A stretch of DNA of 64,000 nt from Bettongia penicillata ogilbyi (GCA_023548195.1 JAJHZJ010000221.1:558001-622000), one strand, 5' to 3'; counted from the first letter of the stretch, positions 34,471 to 46,060 are shown. Numbers and translations: made by a program. The notes: generated by a model not told the origin, from the letters alone.

Positions 34471-35490
34471 GAGCCTTCTTCATTCCCCTGCCTTCATTTT
34501 ACTGAAGGGAGTGAGGGGAGGAGGGGGAAACACTCTTGAGTTAAAGCTTGGGCAGAGAGAAAGTTGTGTAGAGCTTGGGCAGGAAGGAAAGACTAAAGGA
34601 GGGGAAGGATAAAAGTATATGGGGGAGGGGGGAGGGTGAAAGCATGTTGGGGGGAGGGGAAAGGAAGGGAAGGGAGGGTGCACCTGTTGGCCAATCTACT
34701 TACCTTAAGGGCTCAAAGGGAGACTGTGAGGGGGCAGCTGCTGCTTTGGGATCCGTTCTCTCAAATCTAGGCCAAAGGAAAGCTGTAAGTCAAACAAAAC
34801 TGAGTGGAAAGAGTGAGCACTGAACATTCCCCGAGTCAACTCCAATCTTTATTTTAACATGAGCAATCACCCGTTTTGTTACAGATTTTGACTGCTTGAA
34901 ATCGGAGGTGGCCACTAACTTTTCCAGAAAACAAAGGTTAGAGATCTTTCTCCCTCTTACTCATCAAGTGTCACAGGGAAGGAGTAAAAATTGGTGAAAA
35001 TGCTCTCCTCCCTGGGATCTCAGGATCCCAGCGCATGAGCTTGACTTCTTCCCTTCTTACTCAGGATTGCATTGAATGCTGTGGTTTATTACATTATGAT
35101 TAACATCCCCAACATTCCAGAGCTCTTCCAAAACTAAAACTCGCCTGGAAGGACTTGGTTTTTTCATGGAAGTTACTGCCTCTGAATCATGTACAATAGT
35201 TAGCCTTGAAGCAAATATTTCTGTCTCTGAGCAAATGATTCTTCTTCTGTAATGTACTGGGGCACATCCCTGTCCCTGATCCTGTGACTCACCTACTCTG
35301 TAGTTAAAGCAAAGTGAACATTTTCAGGAAAACCGAGGCTTCAGTATTTCTTGCTGCTAACTTTGCTACCTCAGGTTCATTTCCTTACTCCCTAGTCCCT
35401 ACTCAATCAAGTTTTTGGGTTTTTTGTTTTTGGTAAATCTGGAAAAGTGCTGCCAGACTTTATGTAGGTATGCTTGATTAATTATAATGT
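34470..35490. other. No gene recognised; G-rich then mixed DNA
   Basis: 34500-34680 is purine and G rich (GGGGGAGGGGGGAGGG-like). The rest has mixed composition and holds a perfect hairpin at 35012-35031. No coding exon or repeat could be supported. Confidence 0.4.
35012..35031. other. Perfect 8-bp hairpin
   Basis: CTGGGATC, loop TCAG, then GATCCCAG. A perfect 8-bp stem with a 4-base loop. No T-run follows, so nothing suggests a terminator. Confidence 0.8.
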
Positions 35491-35494
35491 GTAT

Positions 35495-35970
35495 CACTAT
35501 TATATAGTCAACACTTCTATTATGTGTCAATCACTGTTCTAGGTTAGGGGTATACAGAAACCTGGCCTTTTGGAAATTATTCCCTTAGGGATATCAAGAA
35601 TTCATAGATAAATAAGTTTAGGATATGTGTAAAATACAGTGATTCAGGTGTACTAAAAAGTGGGGAAACATGAAAAACCTTTTGAAGGAGGTGGCAGCTT
35701 TGATGGGAACCAGGAGTCCTGGTATTTACAGGTGAGGAAGGAGAACATTTTAGGTATAGGAGACAGCTTGTGCAAAGGATTGGGACGAGAATTGAAATAC
35801 CATCTCAAGGAAACCAGTTTGGCTAGTAAGCCACTAGTTTATGAGGGGAAACAATGTGCTACCAAGCCAGGAAAGGAAGGCTAGGGCCAGATTTTGAAGG
35901 ATCAAATGAGAGTTTATGTTTTATCCAAAAGGTAAAGAGTAGCGACTGATGCTTCATGAACAGGGGTTAG
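35495..35970 (-). repeat. L2 3' part
   Basis: Reversed L2: GTGTCAATCACTGTTCTAGG, GAACATTTTAGGTATAGGAG, TGCAAAGGATTGGGACGAGA, GGGCCAGATTTTGAAGGATC. Confidence 0.7.
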
Positions 35971-36649
35971 ATCTAGGCTTGTCCATAGTCATAAGAGTCG
36001 AAAATGTCAGGGCCGAGATCCATAGCTTTGTATGTTAGAATTAGAAGGAATCTGAGAAGTAAATAAAAACTTAGAAATCCCCAAAGGCTTCTTCTCTCTT
36101 GATTTAAATGGCACTCTCAAAAGCAGTGGGTCCCAGAGCTGCTTTCATGTCTGGAGCTGAGCTGGGGAAAGATATCTTCACTGGAACTATGTAGTAGTCA
36201 TGAAAAAAGTGAAATAACGTTTTCCTGGAATGGGCACCTTGGGACTGTGATAAGTGCTGCCAAATCCATGGGCCAAAGATTATACATGCCAAAGTATGTA
36301 TACTATACTTAAAGGCCCCTGTAAATCTACTCCATGTAAGAGAGATGAAAGCTCTGGTAATAAAATTAACAAGGCATATGTCAGGGGAATCTCCAAGTGG
36401 GATGTATATAAGAGACAAATACAACCATCAATCTCCAAGGAAATTCAGTTCTCCTCTTTGGACACCTCTTCCCTTTGCTATTCATTAATTCTCCCCACAC
36501 TCTGATGTGTAGGTCAATAGAACTATCCCTAATTGACAGCAAGGAAACTGTGGTTTCTTATCTCCAACTCTCAGCCCTGGAGAAGGTCATTCATAACACT
36601 TCCCAAAGCCCAGCACTCAGAGAGAATAACTGATCATTCTCAGTTTGAG

Positions 36650-36715
36650 TTCCCTTATCAGTGAGGAGGAAGTACAGTCAGATCTGCCTACATCAATGAA
36701 AGGGAAAATTTAGAT
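36650..36715 (+). repeat. Short repeat C, copy 1
   Basis: A segment containing CAGTCAGATCTGCCTACATC recurs at 39940-40003. See that entry. Confidence 0.85.
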
Positions 36716-36944
36716 CACAAACTTGTGGAACAGTAGCATTAAGGGATCTTATAGGTGCTACTGTGGAAATAGTGCTGGGCACCTGTGTATGAGTCCTAAC
36801 TGCTACTTGGTACCTATGTTACCTTGGGACTCAGTTTCCTCATATGTAAAATGAAGCTCATCTAGCTCAAAAGTTACCATTCTTAAATCATCTAATCTAA
36901 TTTCCGTCTCAAAGCAGCAATTCTCTCTTTAAGATCTCTAATGG

Positions 36945-37145
36945 CTTTTACATAACACTTTAAGGTTGGCAAAGTACTTTACCTACACTATAGCATTTGA
37001 TCCTGTTGAGAGGTGTTTTCAACCCCATTTTGTGGAGAAAAACTCTGAAGTAAGTGACTTCCCTGAATCACACAGCTAGTGATGTTTGAGAATGGATTTG
37101 AACTCAGGACTTCCTGGCTCTTGCCACTGTACCATTTAGCTGCCA
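36945..37145 (-). repeat. MIR/CORE-like SINE
   Basis: Reversed: TAACACTTTAAGGTTGGCAA, TTGATCCTGTTGAGAGGTGT, AATCACACAGCTAGTGATG, ending ACCATTTAGCTGCC. Confidence 0.75.
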
Positions 37146-37189
37146 CTAACAGTTATTTTATACAGTGGTTTAGGGAACTTTATAAGGCA

Positions 37190-37470
37190 ACCCCTTCCAT
37201 TATGAAAAACTGTTCATAATTTTTCCTTTATTGAGATAAAATTTGCCTCCCTATAGCTTCCATTGTTTTTTTTAATTCTGCTATCTATAGCAAACAAAAG
37301 AAGTCCAATCTCTCTTATACATGATAGCCCTTCAGATATTTGAAAATAGATATCAAGACCAGTCTTCCCTTCTCTTCCCATTCAAATTTACTGTTTTCTA
37401 GAGTAAACAACTTCATTTGTAGTAGTCATTCTGCATAAGACATAGCTTTCAGAGTCCTCACCATCTTGGT
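37190..37470 (+). repeat. L3/CR1 3' region
   Basis: Sense order: AATTTGCCTCCCTATAGCTT, AAGAAGTCCAATCTCTCTTA, ATGATAGCCCTTCAGATATT, TCACCATCTTGGTCACTAC. Confidence 0.75.
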
Positions 37471-37509
37471 CACTACAGACATATATAGGGAGCTGACTGG
37501 GGGTGTGGT

Positions 37510-37770
37510 GGGCATAGGGATGGCACAGGGCATAGAGTGCTAGAATCAAAGAAAGACAAGTTCAAATAGAGACTCAGACAACAACTTTGTGATCCTTAAC
37601 TTAACTAAACCTCTCTATGCCTTGGTATATTTATCTGTGAAAGGTGATTATAATAGCACCTACCCCCAGCGGTTGTTGTAAGGATCAGATGAGACAATAT
37701 CTATATAGCACTCCACAAACCTTAAAGTGCTATCTATATAAATGCTAGGTGTTGTGGTTGGGGTTGTTAT
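37510..37770 (+). repeat. MIR/MON-like SINE
   Basis: Head CATAGAGTGCTAGAATCAAA, a diverged CORE, and a MIR-type tail (GCGGTTGTTGTAAGGATCAG, CTTAAAGTGCTATCTATATA). Confidence 0.8.
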
Positions 37771-37959
37771 AGGTAGTGACCAGGAAGGTGAAAAACTTCA
37801 ACATCTCAGTGGATGTAAAATCTCCTCAACATGAGTATTCCTTCTAATGGTGGAATTTGCAAATCATTCATATCTTATCTTGTACAATTCTAATCTATCA
37901 TCATCCATAAGACCTCCACTGAGGATAGGAGAGGGTGTCTTCCTGTAGCTAGTTTGCCA

Positions 37960-38600
37960 TTACAACAATGAAGCGTTTACACAGTCTATCCATTTGGTTA
38001 TTCATTACTGTCATGGCCTGGCCCTTCCACTCTCATTTCCACTTGTACATTTCTATGACAATGTCTTTTATGCCACTTCTCCTCTATTGGTCTTCATTGG
38101 CAATCTGCTTCAGCATATTTACCTCAACCATGTGTCTCTTCATTGCCATTTAGATAACTTTCAACTTTAATTCTTCAGAGACTGTGGTGTTTATTGTTTT
38201 GTAGCCATGAAATAGCATCGCTGGAAGAATACTGAGGTTTAAAAGATGAACTTATATCTCGGAAAGAAAAAAACAGATGGAATAGAGTCATTAGAAGATA
38301 TGAGTAATTTCCCACAGGCAATCAAGCCAGCTCTACTCCTGTTTCATTCTGGTGCCGGATCATCATCCTTCTACAGTGTTTGTCCAGCATATATGTATTG
38401 AGGGACCAATTACATTGACTATCCATCCAACTCTAAAGGCATTCTTCATCCACTTGGATTTTCCTGTGTGAATGATTGAGCCAAACTCTCAAGTTTTAGT
38501 TCTTATTTAAGATCTATAATATTCTGGTGCTTGATGCCATAGGCACATTGTCATTCGGAAATAGCTCTGAAGGACTTCACTGAATATAGGGAGTCTCTCT
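37960..38600. other. Unassigned; possible old RTE-type LINE on the minus strand
   Basis: Read on the minus strand, 37970-38140 has a WKWEWKGQAM-like segment that vaguely resembles the C-terminal end of RTE ORF2. The match is too weak to claim. No other structure is seen. Confidence 0.25.
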
Positions 38601-38785
38601 TCCATTATTGCCTTTCCAGTCTTCTTGCGCTCTGCATTCCACTCACACAGTCTTACTTGCCATCCTTAACACGTGCCATTCCATCTTCTGTCTCTATGCC
38701 TTTACATTGTACATTGGTTGTCACCCACGTGTGGAATACCTTCCCTTCTTACATCTACTTTTGGCTTCTTTCAAGCATTGGTTAA

Positions 38786-38799
38786 AATTCTACTTTATG
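38786..38799 (+). repeat. Target-site duplication, left copy
   Basis: AATTCTACTTTATG, exactly repeated at 39451-39464. The site upstream reads GTT/AAAATTC, which fits the L1 endonuclease preference (TT/AAAA on this strand). Confidence 0.92.
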
Positions 38800-39450
38800 A
38801 ACAAGAAGTTTACCCTCATCACATTTGACTATAGGAAGGAATAAAATGCACACTCATTTTGGTACGAAAACCTATCTTACAATACAGGAAAGTGGGGGAG
38901 AAGGAGATAAGCAAGGGGGGGGATGATGGAAGGGAGGGCAGTGGGAGGAGGGAGCAATTTGAAGTCAACACTCAGGGAGGGACAGGATCAAAAGACAGAA
39001 TAGATATAATGGGGGGCAGGATAGGATGGAGGGAAATACAGTTAGTCTTACACAACATGACTGTTATCAAAGTCATTTGCAAAACTACACAGATATGGCC
39101 TATATTGAATTGCCTGCCTTCCCAAAGGGAATGGGTGGGGAGGGAGGGATGGGGAGAATTTGGAACTCAAAGTTTTAGGAACAACTGTTTAGTATTGTTG
39201 TTGCTAGTAGGAAATAAGTAATACAGTTAATGGGGAATAGAAAGTCATCTGTCCCTACAGGACAAAAGAGAAGATGGGGACAAGAGAAGGGAGGGATGAT
39301 AGAAGAGAGGGAAGATTTGTGATAGGGAAAATTAGATTGCCCGGTGTATTGGGGTGGGGGGAGGGGATAAAAGGGGAGAAAATTTTGTGGAAATGAATGT
39401 AAAAAGTTAAATAAATAAATTTTTATTAAAAAAAAAAAGAAAAGAAAAAG
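38800..39450 (+). mobile_element. 5'-truncated HAL1-type 3'UTR insertion
   Basis: A 651-bp insertion ending in a mixed A-rich tail. It is collinear with, and highly similar to, 52467-53117, the 3'UTR of the intact HAL1 element (for example CTCATCACATTTGACTA and GGGGGCAGGATAGGATG). An exact 14-bp target duplication flanks it. 5' truncation, an A tail and the duplication are the marks of L1-type target-primed reverse transcription. Low divergence from the other copy and perfect duplications make it one of the youngest insertions here. It has no ORF; the open frame at 38859-39221 is 3'UTR. Confidence 0.93.
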
Positions 39451-39939
39451 AATTCTACTTTATGTAGGATATTCTTTTTATTCCCCAAGATGCTAAAGCC
39501 TTCCCCCACCAGGTTATCTTCCGTGTATTTGGTATGTACCTATTTATATGCATGCCATTTCTCCCATTAAAATGTGAACTGCTTCAGGACAGGCATAGTT
39601 TTTACCTTTCTTGAACTCTGCAAAGTCTAGAACAGCTCTGGGTACATAACAAACACTTAATGGCCACTTAATAATTAATTGATTCCACTGGCCATTCTAC
39701 TTGGCAGCAGCAAATTCCTTTGTCAAATTTATGTCTTCTTTTTCGATGTTGTGATTGATATCTATCATCAGAGGGTTGTCAAAGTTATCTTTTATGGTAC
39801 AGCTTTCATGGGATCTTACATAATTTTTAACACACATGTGAGACACTTCATTGGAGAAGAACCATTACCAAATCAAACACGACTTTTATAGCCAACAAAC
39901 AATCGTCAAGAAGTCAATCAATGGATCAGAATTATTGAT

Positions 39940-40003
39940 TGAGTTTCCTTATCAGTGAAGAGGAAGTACAGTCAGATCTGCCTCCCTCAATGAAAGGAAA
40001 AAT
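39940..40003 (+). repeat. Short repeat C, copy 2
   Basis: About 64 bp similar at roughly 90% to 36650-36715, both containing TTATCAGTGA and GGAAGTACAGTCAGATCTGC. The flanks differ. The family is not known to me. Confidence 0.85.
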
Positions 40004-40029
40004 CAATATTATTGCTTGATTGATTATTG

Positions 40030-40620
40030 ATCAACATTATTACTACTACAGTGTTACCTTGCATTGTGCTAGATGTGCTGGGGATGTAAAGATGAAAAGG
40101 GAATAGTCACAGCTCTTAAGAAGTTTACATTACATAGGAGAAGGTAATGTAGAAACCTACACCCATATGTAAAACAAATACAAGGCAATTTATCTGTGGG
40201 AACACTGGCATCCAGAGAAAACCAAGAAAGGCTTCGTGTGAAAGATGGTACTTGAGTCACCGAGGATTGTCAGAGATAGACATGAAGGAGGAGAGCATTC
40301 CAGGCATGGGGTAGGGAAACAGGAGATAGATTGTTGTATGTAAAAAAGAACAAAAAGGCTGATTTGTATGAATCAAAGATGAATAAAGGAGAAAATAATA
40401 TATGATAAGGCTGAAAGTATGGGTTAATGGCAGATTGTGAAGGTCTTTAAAAGTGAAACAGAAGTTTGTATTCAATTCTAGAGAGAATATGGATTCCTTG
40501 TAGTTTATTGAGAAGGGAGTTACCTGGTCAGACCTTATTTTAGAGCAATCACTTTGGCAGTTGTGGGGAAAATAGAATAAGGAGGGGAGACACTTGAAAC
40601 AAAAAGACTAGGGGGATGTT
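40030..40620 (-). repeat. L2 3' part
   Basis: Reversed L2 with its terminus (CATTGTGCTAGATGTGCTGG) and the decayed ORF2 C-terminus on the minus strand at 40257-40475 (KDLHNLPLTHTFS, FPYPMPGMLSSF; the latter is the conserved end of L2 ORF2). Confidence 0.85.
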
Positions 40621-41215
40621 GTATTTTCTTTGACTCTCCAAAGAGAATCTGTGATCTGTTCTTCCATTTATCTCCAATTTCCCTCTGTTTCCTGGTTTCA
40701 TTTATTAAGATAATGTTAAGACAAGGTCAATATTCATATATTAGAGACGTGCATACAACCTGAACTGGTTCTATTGGCACTCTCAGCCCACACTTCATAC
40801 ATACCTGCAATTCATATGATTCAATATCTCTAAGAGTATATCTACATTCTATATGGAATTCACTGAGTACCAGCAGATAGGTTAATGCTGTTTACATAAT
40901 AGACTTAGATCCAAAAACTTGATGACTCTTAATGCTTCCTGCCCTCTTTTCTACCTTTCTGCCACCATCACTACAGAAATAGAAGAGGTATATAGAACTG
41001 GGGATTATTTTGTGCTTTTCTTTGTTTAATGGGTCTCCAAAGAATAGTGGTCAGCCTACTGGTTATCACCTCTCCATAGTTAGCTAGACTGGTCCTTGGA
41101 AAGCAAAATTCTGTCATTGAAACTGTTCAGAATGATAGAAGTTGCTAGATTATGTACTAAGCTGGCATAGCTTTAAGAAACAATCAACCTCCATGATACC
41201 ATTAGACGTCAGAAT

Positions 41216-41217
<2 letters not shown>

Positions 41218-41257
<40 letters not shown>
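41218..41257 (+). repeat. (TG)n microsatellite
   Basis: Twenty uninterrupted TG dinucleotides. Confidence 0.97.
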
Positions 41258-41258
<1 letters not shown>

Positions 41259-41354
41259 GGTCCCTATCATGGAAGTGAAAACTCCTTTTTGAAAGTGTGT
41301 TAACTCAGAGTACTTACTGGTGCTACTTTCAAGATTAAGATTGGTAATAGGACA

Positions 41355-41425
41355 AATTCATTCATTTGTTCCACAAACGTTTATTAAGCACATATCATGT
41401 GCTAATTTTTGCACCTCAGAAAAGT
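41355..41425 (-). repeat. L2 3' end fragment
   Basis: Reversed terminus: CCACAAACGTTTATTAAGCA, CATATCATGTGCTAATTTTT. Confidence 0.55.
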
Positions 41426-41599
41426 ACACTATGTCCTTCCCTTCCCACCAATATTATAACAGAATCACACGATCAGTAAGAAGCATCTCCAGTAGCTATT
41501 GAGTCCATCTTACAGATCTATAACATGACACATGGTAGGTGCTAAATAAATGCTTATTCCTTTCCTCTCGATATCCCTATTGTCTCTAATTGTACTTTT

Positions 41600-41910
41600 A
41601 CCTGGTCAGACCACATCTGGAGCCCTGTGTTCAGTTTCTGGGCATGACATTTTAGGAAGGATGTTGGAAAGCTAGCCTGCATCCAGAGGAGGCAACCAAG
41701 ATAGTGAAAGACATGAAAGCCTATTGAAAGAACTGCTTCTGCTTATCTTAGAGAAGAGGAGACTTAGGGGAAACATATTGGTGGTCCTCAAGTGTCTGAA
41801 GGATGATCACAGAGAACAAAGAATGGACTTCTTTAGCTTGATCCCAGAGGACAGAAATGGAAATACAGGTGGAAATTGTAAAGAGGCAAATTTAGATTTG
41901 CTCTAATGAA
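41600..41910 (-). repeat. L3/CR1 ORF2 end
   Basis: Reversed CR1-type order, well kept: ACATCTGGAGCCCTGTGTTC, CATCCAGAGGAGGCAACCAA, GAGAAGAGGAGACTTAGGGG, GTCCTCAAGTGTCTGAAGGA. The open frame at 41724-41906 is antisense. Confidence 0.85.
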
Positions 41911-41959
41911 AAACAAATAAACAGTCCAAGAGGAGAATAACATATTGATTTGACTGGTA

Positions 41960-42215
41960 GTAGATTCCCCTAACAAAATAATAACTCATATTTACATAAT
42001 GTTCTAAGGTTTCCAAAGCACTTTATATACATCATCTCATTTGGTTTCAACATAACCCTGTGAAGAAGGTGCTATTACTATTTCCACTTTACAAATGAAA
42101 AGATAAGTAGAGGTTATCTCATAGCCACCAGGTATCTGGAGCAGGATATGAGCTCAGGTCTTTCAGACTTTAATTTCAGTGCTCTATTCACAACAGAGAT
42201 GTTGTATAACATAGA
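41960..42215 (-). repeat. MIR/MON-like SINE
   Basis: Reversed: TTTCCAAAGCACTTTATATA, CATCATCTCATTTGGTTTCA, ACTTTACAAATGAAAAGATA. Confidence 0.8.
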
Positions 42216-42264
42216 TGTATAGATCTACCCATAATAGGCCCAGCCACCTTAAAATATGGCCTCT

Positions 42265-42435
42265 GACACTAGTTGCTTGACCTTGGACAAGTCACATAGC
42301 CCTATTTGCCTCAGTTTCCTCATCTGTAAAATGAGTTAGAAAAGGAAATGACAAACCACTTCCAGTATCGTTGCCAAGAAAACCTCAAATGGGGTCGCGA
42401 AGTGTCAGACACTACCGAAAATGACAACAAGCGTC
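42265..42435 (+). repeat. CORE-SINE with RTE-type tail, 5'-truncated
   Basis: It begins inside the CORE (GGCCTCTGACACTAGTTGCT) and keeps the full tail (AAAACCTCAAATGGGGTCGC, GAAGTGTCAGACAC). Confidence 0.85.
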
Positions 42436-42439
42436 AACT

Positions 42440-43370
42440 TCTGACTCAAGTCCTGAGGCATTATTGCCTCTCTAGTCTTAATCATTTGATTTCCTTTAAT
42501 ACCCCGTAAGACAGCATTCATTTTCTTCGTTACTATTTCACACTGTTGACTCATATTGAGTTTGCAGTCCACAAAATGCCTTGTCTTTTTCAGAATTGCT
42601 CTCTAACCGTACCTCCTCATCTTGCTTTTGAATATGAAGTTGATTTTCCACGCTCTTATGAAACTAATCTAATTTCATAAGGCATTGAACTTGAAGGAAG
42701 ATCTGGTTTCAAATCCCACCTCACACACTTACTAGTTCTCTAACTTGGAGCAAGCGCTTTAATGTGTCTCTGCCTTGATTTTCCTCATCCTTACCATGAT
42801 AGGATTAGACTCACTACTCTCTCTGCCCCCTTCTAGCTTTAAATTTCTGACACTATGATGCTGTCAGAGTCTTTGTAAATCTTGACTTAGTCCTTCAGTG
42901 TGTTTGTTGTTTTTACTAGGGAAAAAAGCATGACTTAGGTAACCCAGAAGTCATAGTATCACAGCCTCAATGTTGGAAGGAACCAGAGGTCACACCTAAA
43001 CAAAGGATTCCCATTACCTTATCTCTGATAATTCAACCTCTGCTTAAAGACCTTCAATGATAGGAACTCCCAGTTTCTTACAACAGTTCATTCCAGTTGG
43101 AAGATAGTACTAATGGTGAGGAAGAGTTTTTTCAGCATACAGAACTGAACACCATATTCTAGAAACAGCCTGACCAGGACAAAGGACAGGGCAATTATCC
43201 CCTCCCTATATCTGCATATTAGACTTCACTTAATTAGCCATTATTTGCTTTTTTTAGCTACCTACCACAGAGTTAACTCATGAAAAGTTTGTGCTTGACT
43301 AAATCACTTGGATTTTTGCTCCATTCTATTTTTCAGGGAGTCTACTCGTTGAGTCATGTTTTCCACCTTC
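42440..43370 (+). repeat. L3/CR1 3' region, interrupted by a SINE
   Basis: Sense L3/CR1 blocks: CACACTGTTGACTCATATTG (42540) before the SINE, and GGAAGGAACCAGAGGTCACA (42976), CTGCTTAAAGACCTTCAATG, GGCAATTATCCCCTCCCTAT (43190) after it. The block order is partly rearranged, so it may be two L3 copies. Confidence 0.65.
42670..42860 (+). repeat. THER1/MIR-like SINE
   Basis: TCAAATCCCACCTCACACAC, TGCCTTGATTTTCCTCATCC, CCCCCTTCTAGCTTTAAATT. It sits within L3/CR1 sequence. Confidence 0.65.
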
Positions 43371-43379
43371 TGCTCCAAA

Positions 43380-44045
43380 CTACTCAGAGGGTGGGATGGG
43401 TAGGCCCTGGTCTTGCCTCCTGTACAGTGTATAAGTGGTTGCCCTGACACAGTTCTGGATAGGGTGGCTGATTCCTGGCTTCCCTACCTATTCTCTTTCC
43501 CAGTCCTGACCAAAGACAGTGAATTGGACCTTGACCTGACACCAGGCCCTGCCATCTGCTCAATCCCTGGCTTCTGTTTCCATCTCCTAGAATCCCAGTA
43601 TAGGCACTGACATTGGCTCCTTCTCTGTTACCTTTTCCGTACATAGTTGCCAGTCGAGAGCTGACTTTGTCCAACTGAACAGAGTTGGCTTTGTGACCCT
43701 GACAGACTGTGATGGAATATTGGACATCACGCTGATTTCAGGCTTCCTGGTAGGTGGAGCAAGTCTTCTTGTCCTCCACCTTTTGGATTCACCAGTGTAG
43801 CCACTGAATATTAGAAATCCACTGATTTCAAGCCTCCTGAAGCATCCCTGGTGAAGGCTGCCTGGGTTCCTGCAGTCCTTCTTTCTCTCCTTAGGCATTT
43901 GCCTCCTAGGAATTGTCTTTTCCCCCTGCTTTGGTTCTGAGGGGCTAGGTCCAAGTTCTTGTTTGATTGCTTTTAATGTATGGAATAAAATAAAAACTTC
44001 CCTAACATAGTACAATAAAAAAGATGATTGAACATGAAAGTACAA
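43380..44045. other. Unassigned 0.66-kb segment
   Basis: GC-richer than its surroundings, with open frames on both strands (43413-43610 plus; 43587-44060 minus, 157 codons). No recognisable domain. The plus strand ends in a polyadenylation-like GGAATAAAATAAAAACTTCC at about 43981. A retroposed 3'UTR is possible but not shown. Confidence 0.3.
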
Positions 44046-44049
44046 ATCT

Positions 44050-45270
44050 ACTATGCACAACTTACTATTCCTTTCAAATATACAACAAAATGTAAATTTA
44101 TTTTTTTCTTCCCCCAGCCCCTGCCCTAGAGATGGCTAGCATTAGACACAAATATGTCCTTTTTACTTAATTTGGGTCTTTATAATAGTCAAAATGACTT
44201 ATTCACTCAGTCATTTTGAAACAATATTGCTGCTACTGTACACAATGTTCTCTGGGTTCTGCTCATTTCACTTCGTTATTTCGTGCAGTCTTTCCATGTT
44301 TTTCTAAGATCATCCAGCTCATCATTTCTTATAGCACAATAGTATTCTATCACTATTATATACCATAACTTGTTCAGCCACTCCCCAATTGATGAACATC
44401 CCTATAATTTCCAGGTTTTTGTCACCACAAAGAGAGCTGCTATAAATATTTTAGAACATATAGGTTCTTTGCCCTTTTCTCTCATGATCTTTGGAAATAG
44501 ATGTAGTATGGCATTGCTGGGTCAAAAGGTATAAGTAGATTAATAACTCTTTGGACATAATTCCAAATTGTCTCCAAAATGGTTGAGACAGTTCACAATT
44601 CCACCAGCAATGAATCAGTGTTTCAATTTTTCCACATCCTCTCCAATATTTTTCACTTTCCCCTCCTATCATTTTAGCCAATCTGGTAGCTGTAAAATGA
44701 TATCTCAAGATTGTTTATATTTGCATTTCTCTAGTCAAAAATTATTTAGAACATTTTTTCATGTGACTATGAATTGTTTCAATTTCTTCATTGAAAAACT
44801 GCCAATTCATATTCTTTGGCCATTTATCAATTGGGAAATGACTTGTATTCTTATAGACTTGACAAAATTCTTTTTATATTTTGAGATATGAAACTTTTAT
44901 CTGATAAACTATCTATAAAAATTTCTCCCTGATTTTCTGCTTTCTTTCTGATCTTGGCTACATTTGTTTTATTTGTACAAAACCTTTTTAATTTAATGTA
45001 ATTCAAATTATCCATGTTACACCTCAAGCTGACCTGTATCTCTTGTTTATTCATAAATTGTTCACATATCCATAAGTCTGATAAATATTATGTCTGTTGT
45101 TATTCTAATTTTCTTGTAAAATATCTCTTTATATCTAAGTCATGTATCCATTTTCACCTTATCTTGGTAAATTGTGCAAAATATTGGTCTATGCCCAATT
45201 TCTGCCATACTGTTTTCCAGCTTTTCAATAATTTTTATGAAGTAATGAATTCCCATCTCAAGGTCTTGTT
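44050..45270 (-). repeat. L1 ORF2 C-terminal half plus 3'UTR
   Basis: The only L1 on the minus strand. The minus-strand frame at 44451-44708 has KYWRGCGKIETLIHCWWNCE then LSQPFWRQFG, the C-terminal cysteine-rich motif of L1 ORF2 with its CxxC...H...C spacing. Further 5' on the minus strand are the post-RT blocks (44800-45250). The T-rich plus-strand start at 44098-44110 is its A tail. 5'-truncated, with stops. Its 3'UTR is of the ACAAATATG type. Confidence 0.92.
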
Positions 45271-45579
45271 GATTTTAGGACCTCTGAAGTGTCCCCAACC
45301 TGAGTACCAACAGGCTTCCAACAATTTTCTCCTCCAATCCTTGCCTAAATAGATTAGCTTACTGTTTCTTTCATTTTGGCTTTATTGATCATTGCTTTAC
45401 CTAATGCCTGTGTCATCTTTGGGGGTAAGTTTCTTAAGGGAGCTGATTAGCCTAATTTTAAGCATTCACGTCACCTTCTTTGCAATAAGTCCCACCTAGA
45501 GTTTTAACATGAACTTTTGTCAAGTCCTGCCTCCTCTGTCCTCTACTACAATATTTATCTATCTGATCCTCATCTAGTG

Positions 45580-46060
45580 TAGTCATTAGTGCCCTGACCA
45601 TCTTGGCTGCCCTCTTTTGGACTCCTCCAGCTTGTCAATGTCTTTACTAACATGGATGAACAGTATACCCCAGGTATGATCTTACCAGACACAGTGGAAC
45701 CATCACTTTCCCCATTCTCCCCCTATTCTTCTAGTGATGTCGAGCCCAATATCAATTAGTTCTTTGATTGCCAGGTCTTCTACAATTGACTCACATTGAT
45801 TTTACAATTGACGAAATAAGCCATTTTCTTTTCTGTGAACTTTTGTCAGAGAAAACAGAAACAGGTTGTCTTGCCTCCTTTGTCAATTTTCATTACTCCA
45901 TGGAGCTTCAATCAGCAACTCTATTTCTTCTTTGATCCTCTTTCCTCCAAAATAGTACTTTTAAAAATCACTTATTTTAAACTTCAGCTCATTTTGAATT
46001 TCAGCATTATTTTTAAGTTACAGGTTTATTTGTTCCCACTCTATCTTAATTACTTTCTAT
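45580..46060 (+). repeat. L3/CR1 3' region
   Basis: Sense order: GACCATCTTGGCTGCCCTCT, CTCCTCCAGCTTGTCAATGT, CCCAGGTATGATCTTACCAG, CAATTGACTCACATTGATTT. Confidence 0.8.

Larger units (their letters stand above)
38605..39683 (+). repeat. L2 3' end, split by a HAL1 tail
   Basis: The left part (38605-38799) has CTTTCAAGCATTGGTTAAAA and the right part (39465-39683) has CCCCAAGATGCTAAAGCCTT, GTGAACTGCTTCAGGACAGG and CAGCTCTGGGTACATAACAA. Removing 38800-39464 joins them into one collinear L2 3' end. Confidence 0.8.

Noticed and set aside
34077..34539. Frames rich in Ile-Tyr or Val-Cys across 34225-34539
   Set aside because: By-products of TA, TG and CA dinucleotides.
35012..35031. Transcription terminator
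   Set aside because: The hairpin is perfect but has no T-run and this is not a bacterial context.
37970..38150. RTE LINE ORF2 C-terminus on the minus strand
   Set aside because: Only a loose WKWEWKGQ-like resemblance; not enough to claim.
43587..44060. 157-codon minus-strand frame
   Set aside because: No domain, odd composition and no splice or promoter support. Kept only as an unassigned segment.
44568..44891. 107-codon plus-strand frame
   Set aside because: Antisense shadow of the minus-strand L1 ORF2.
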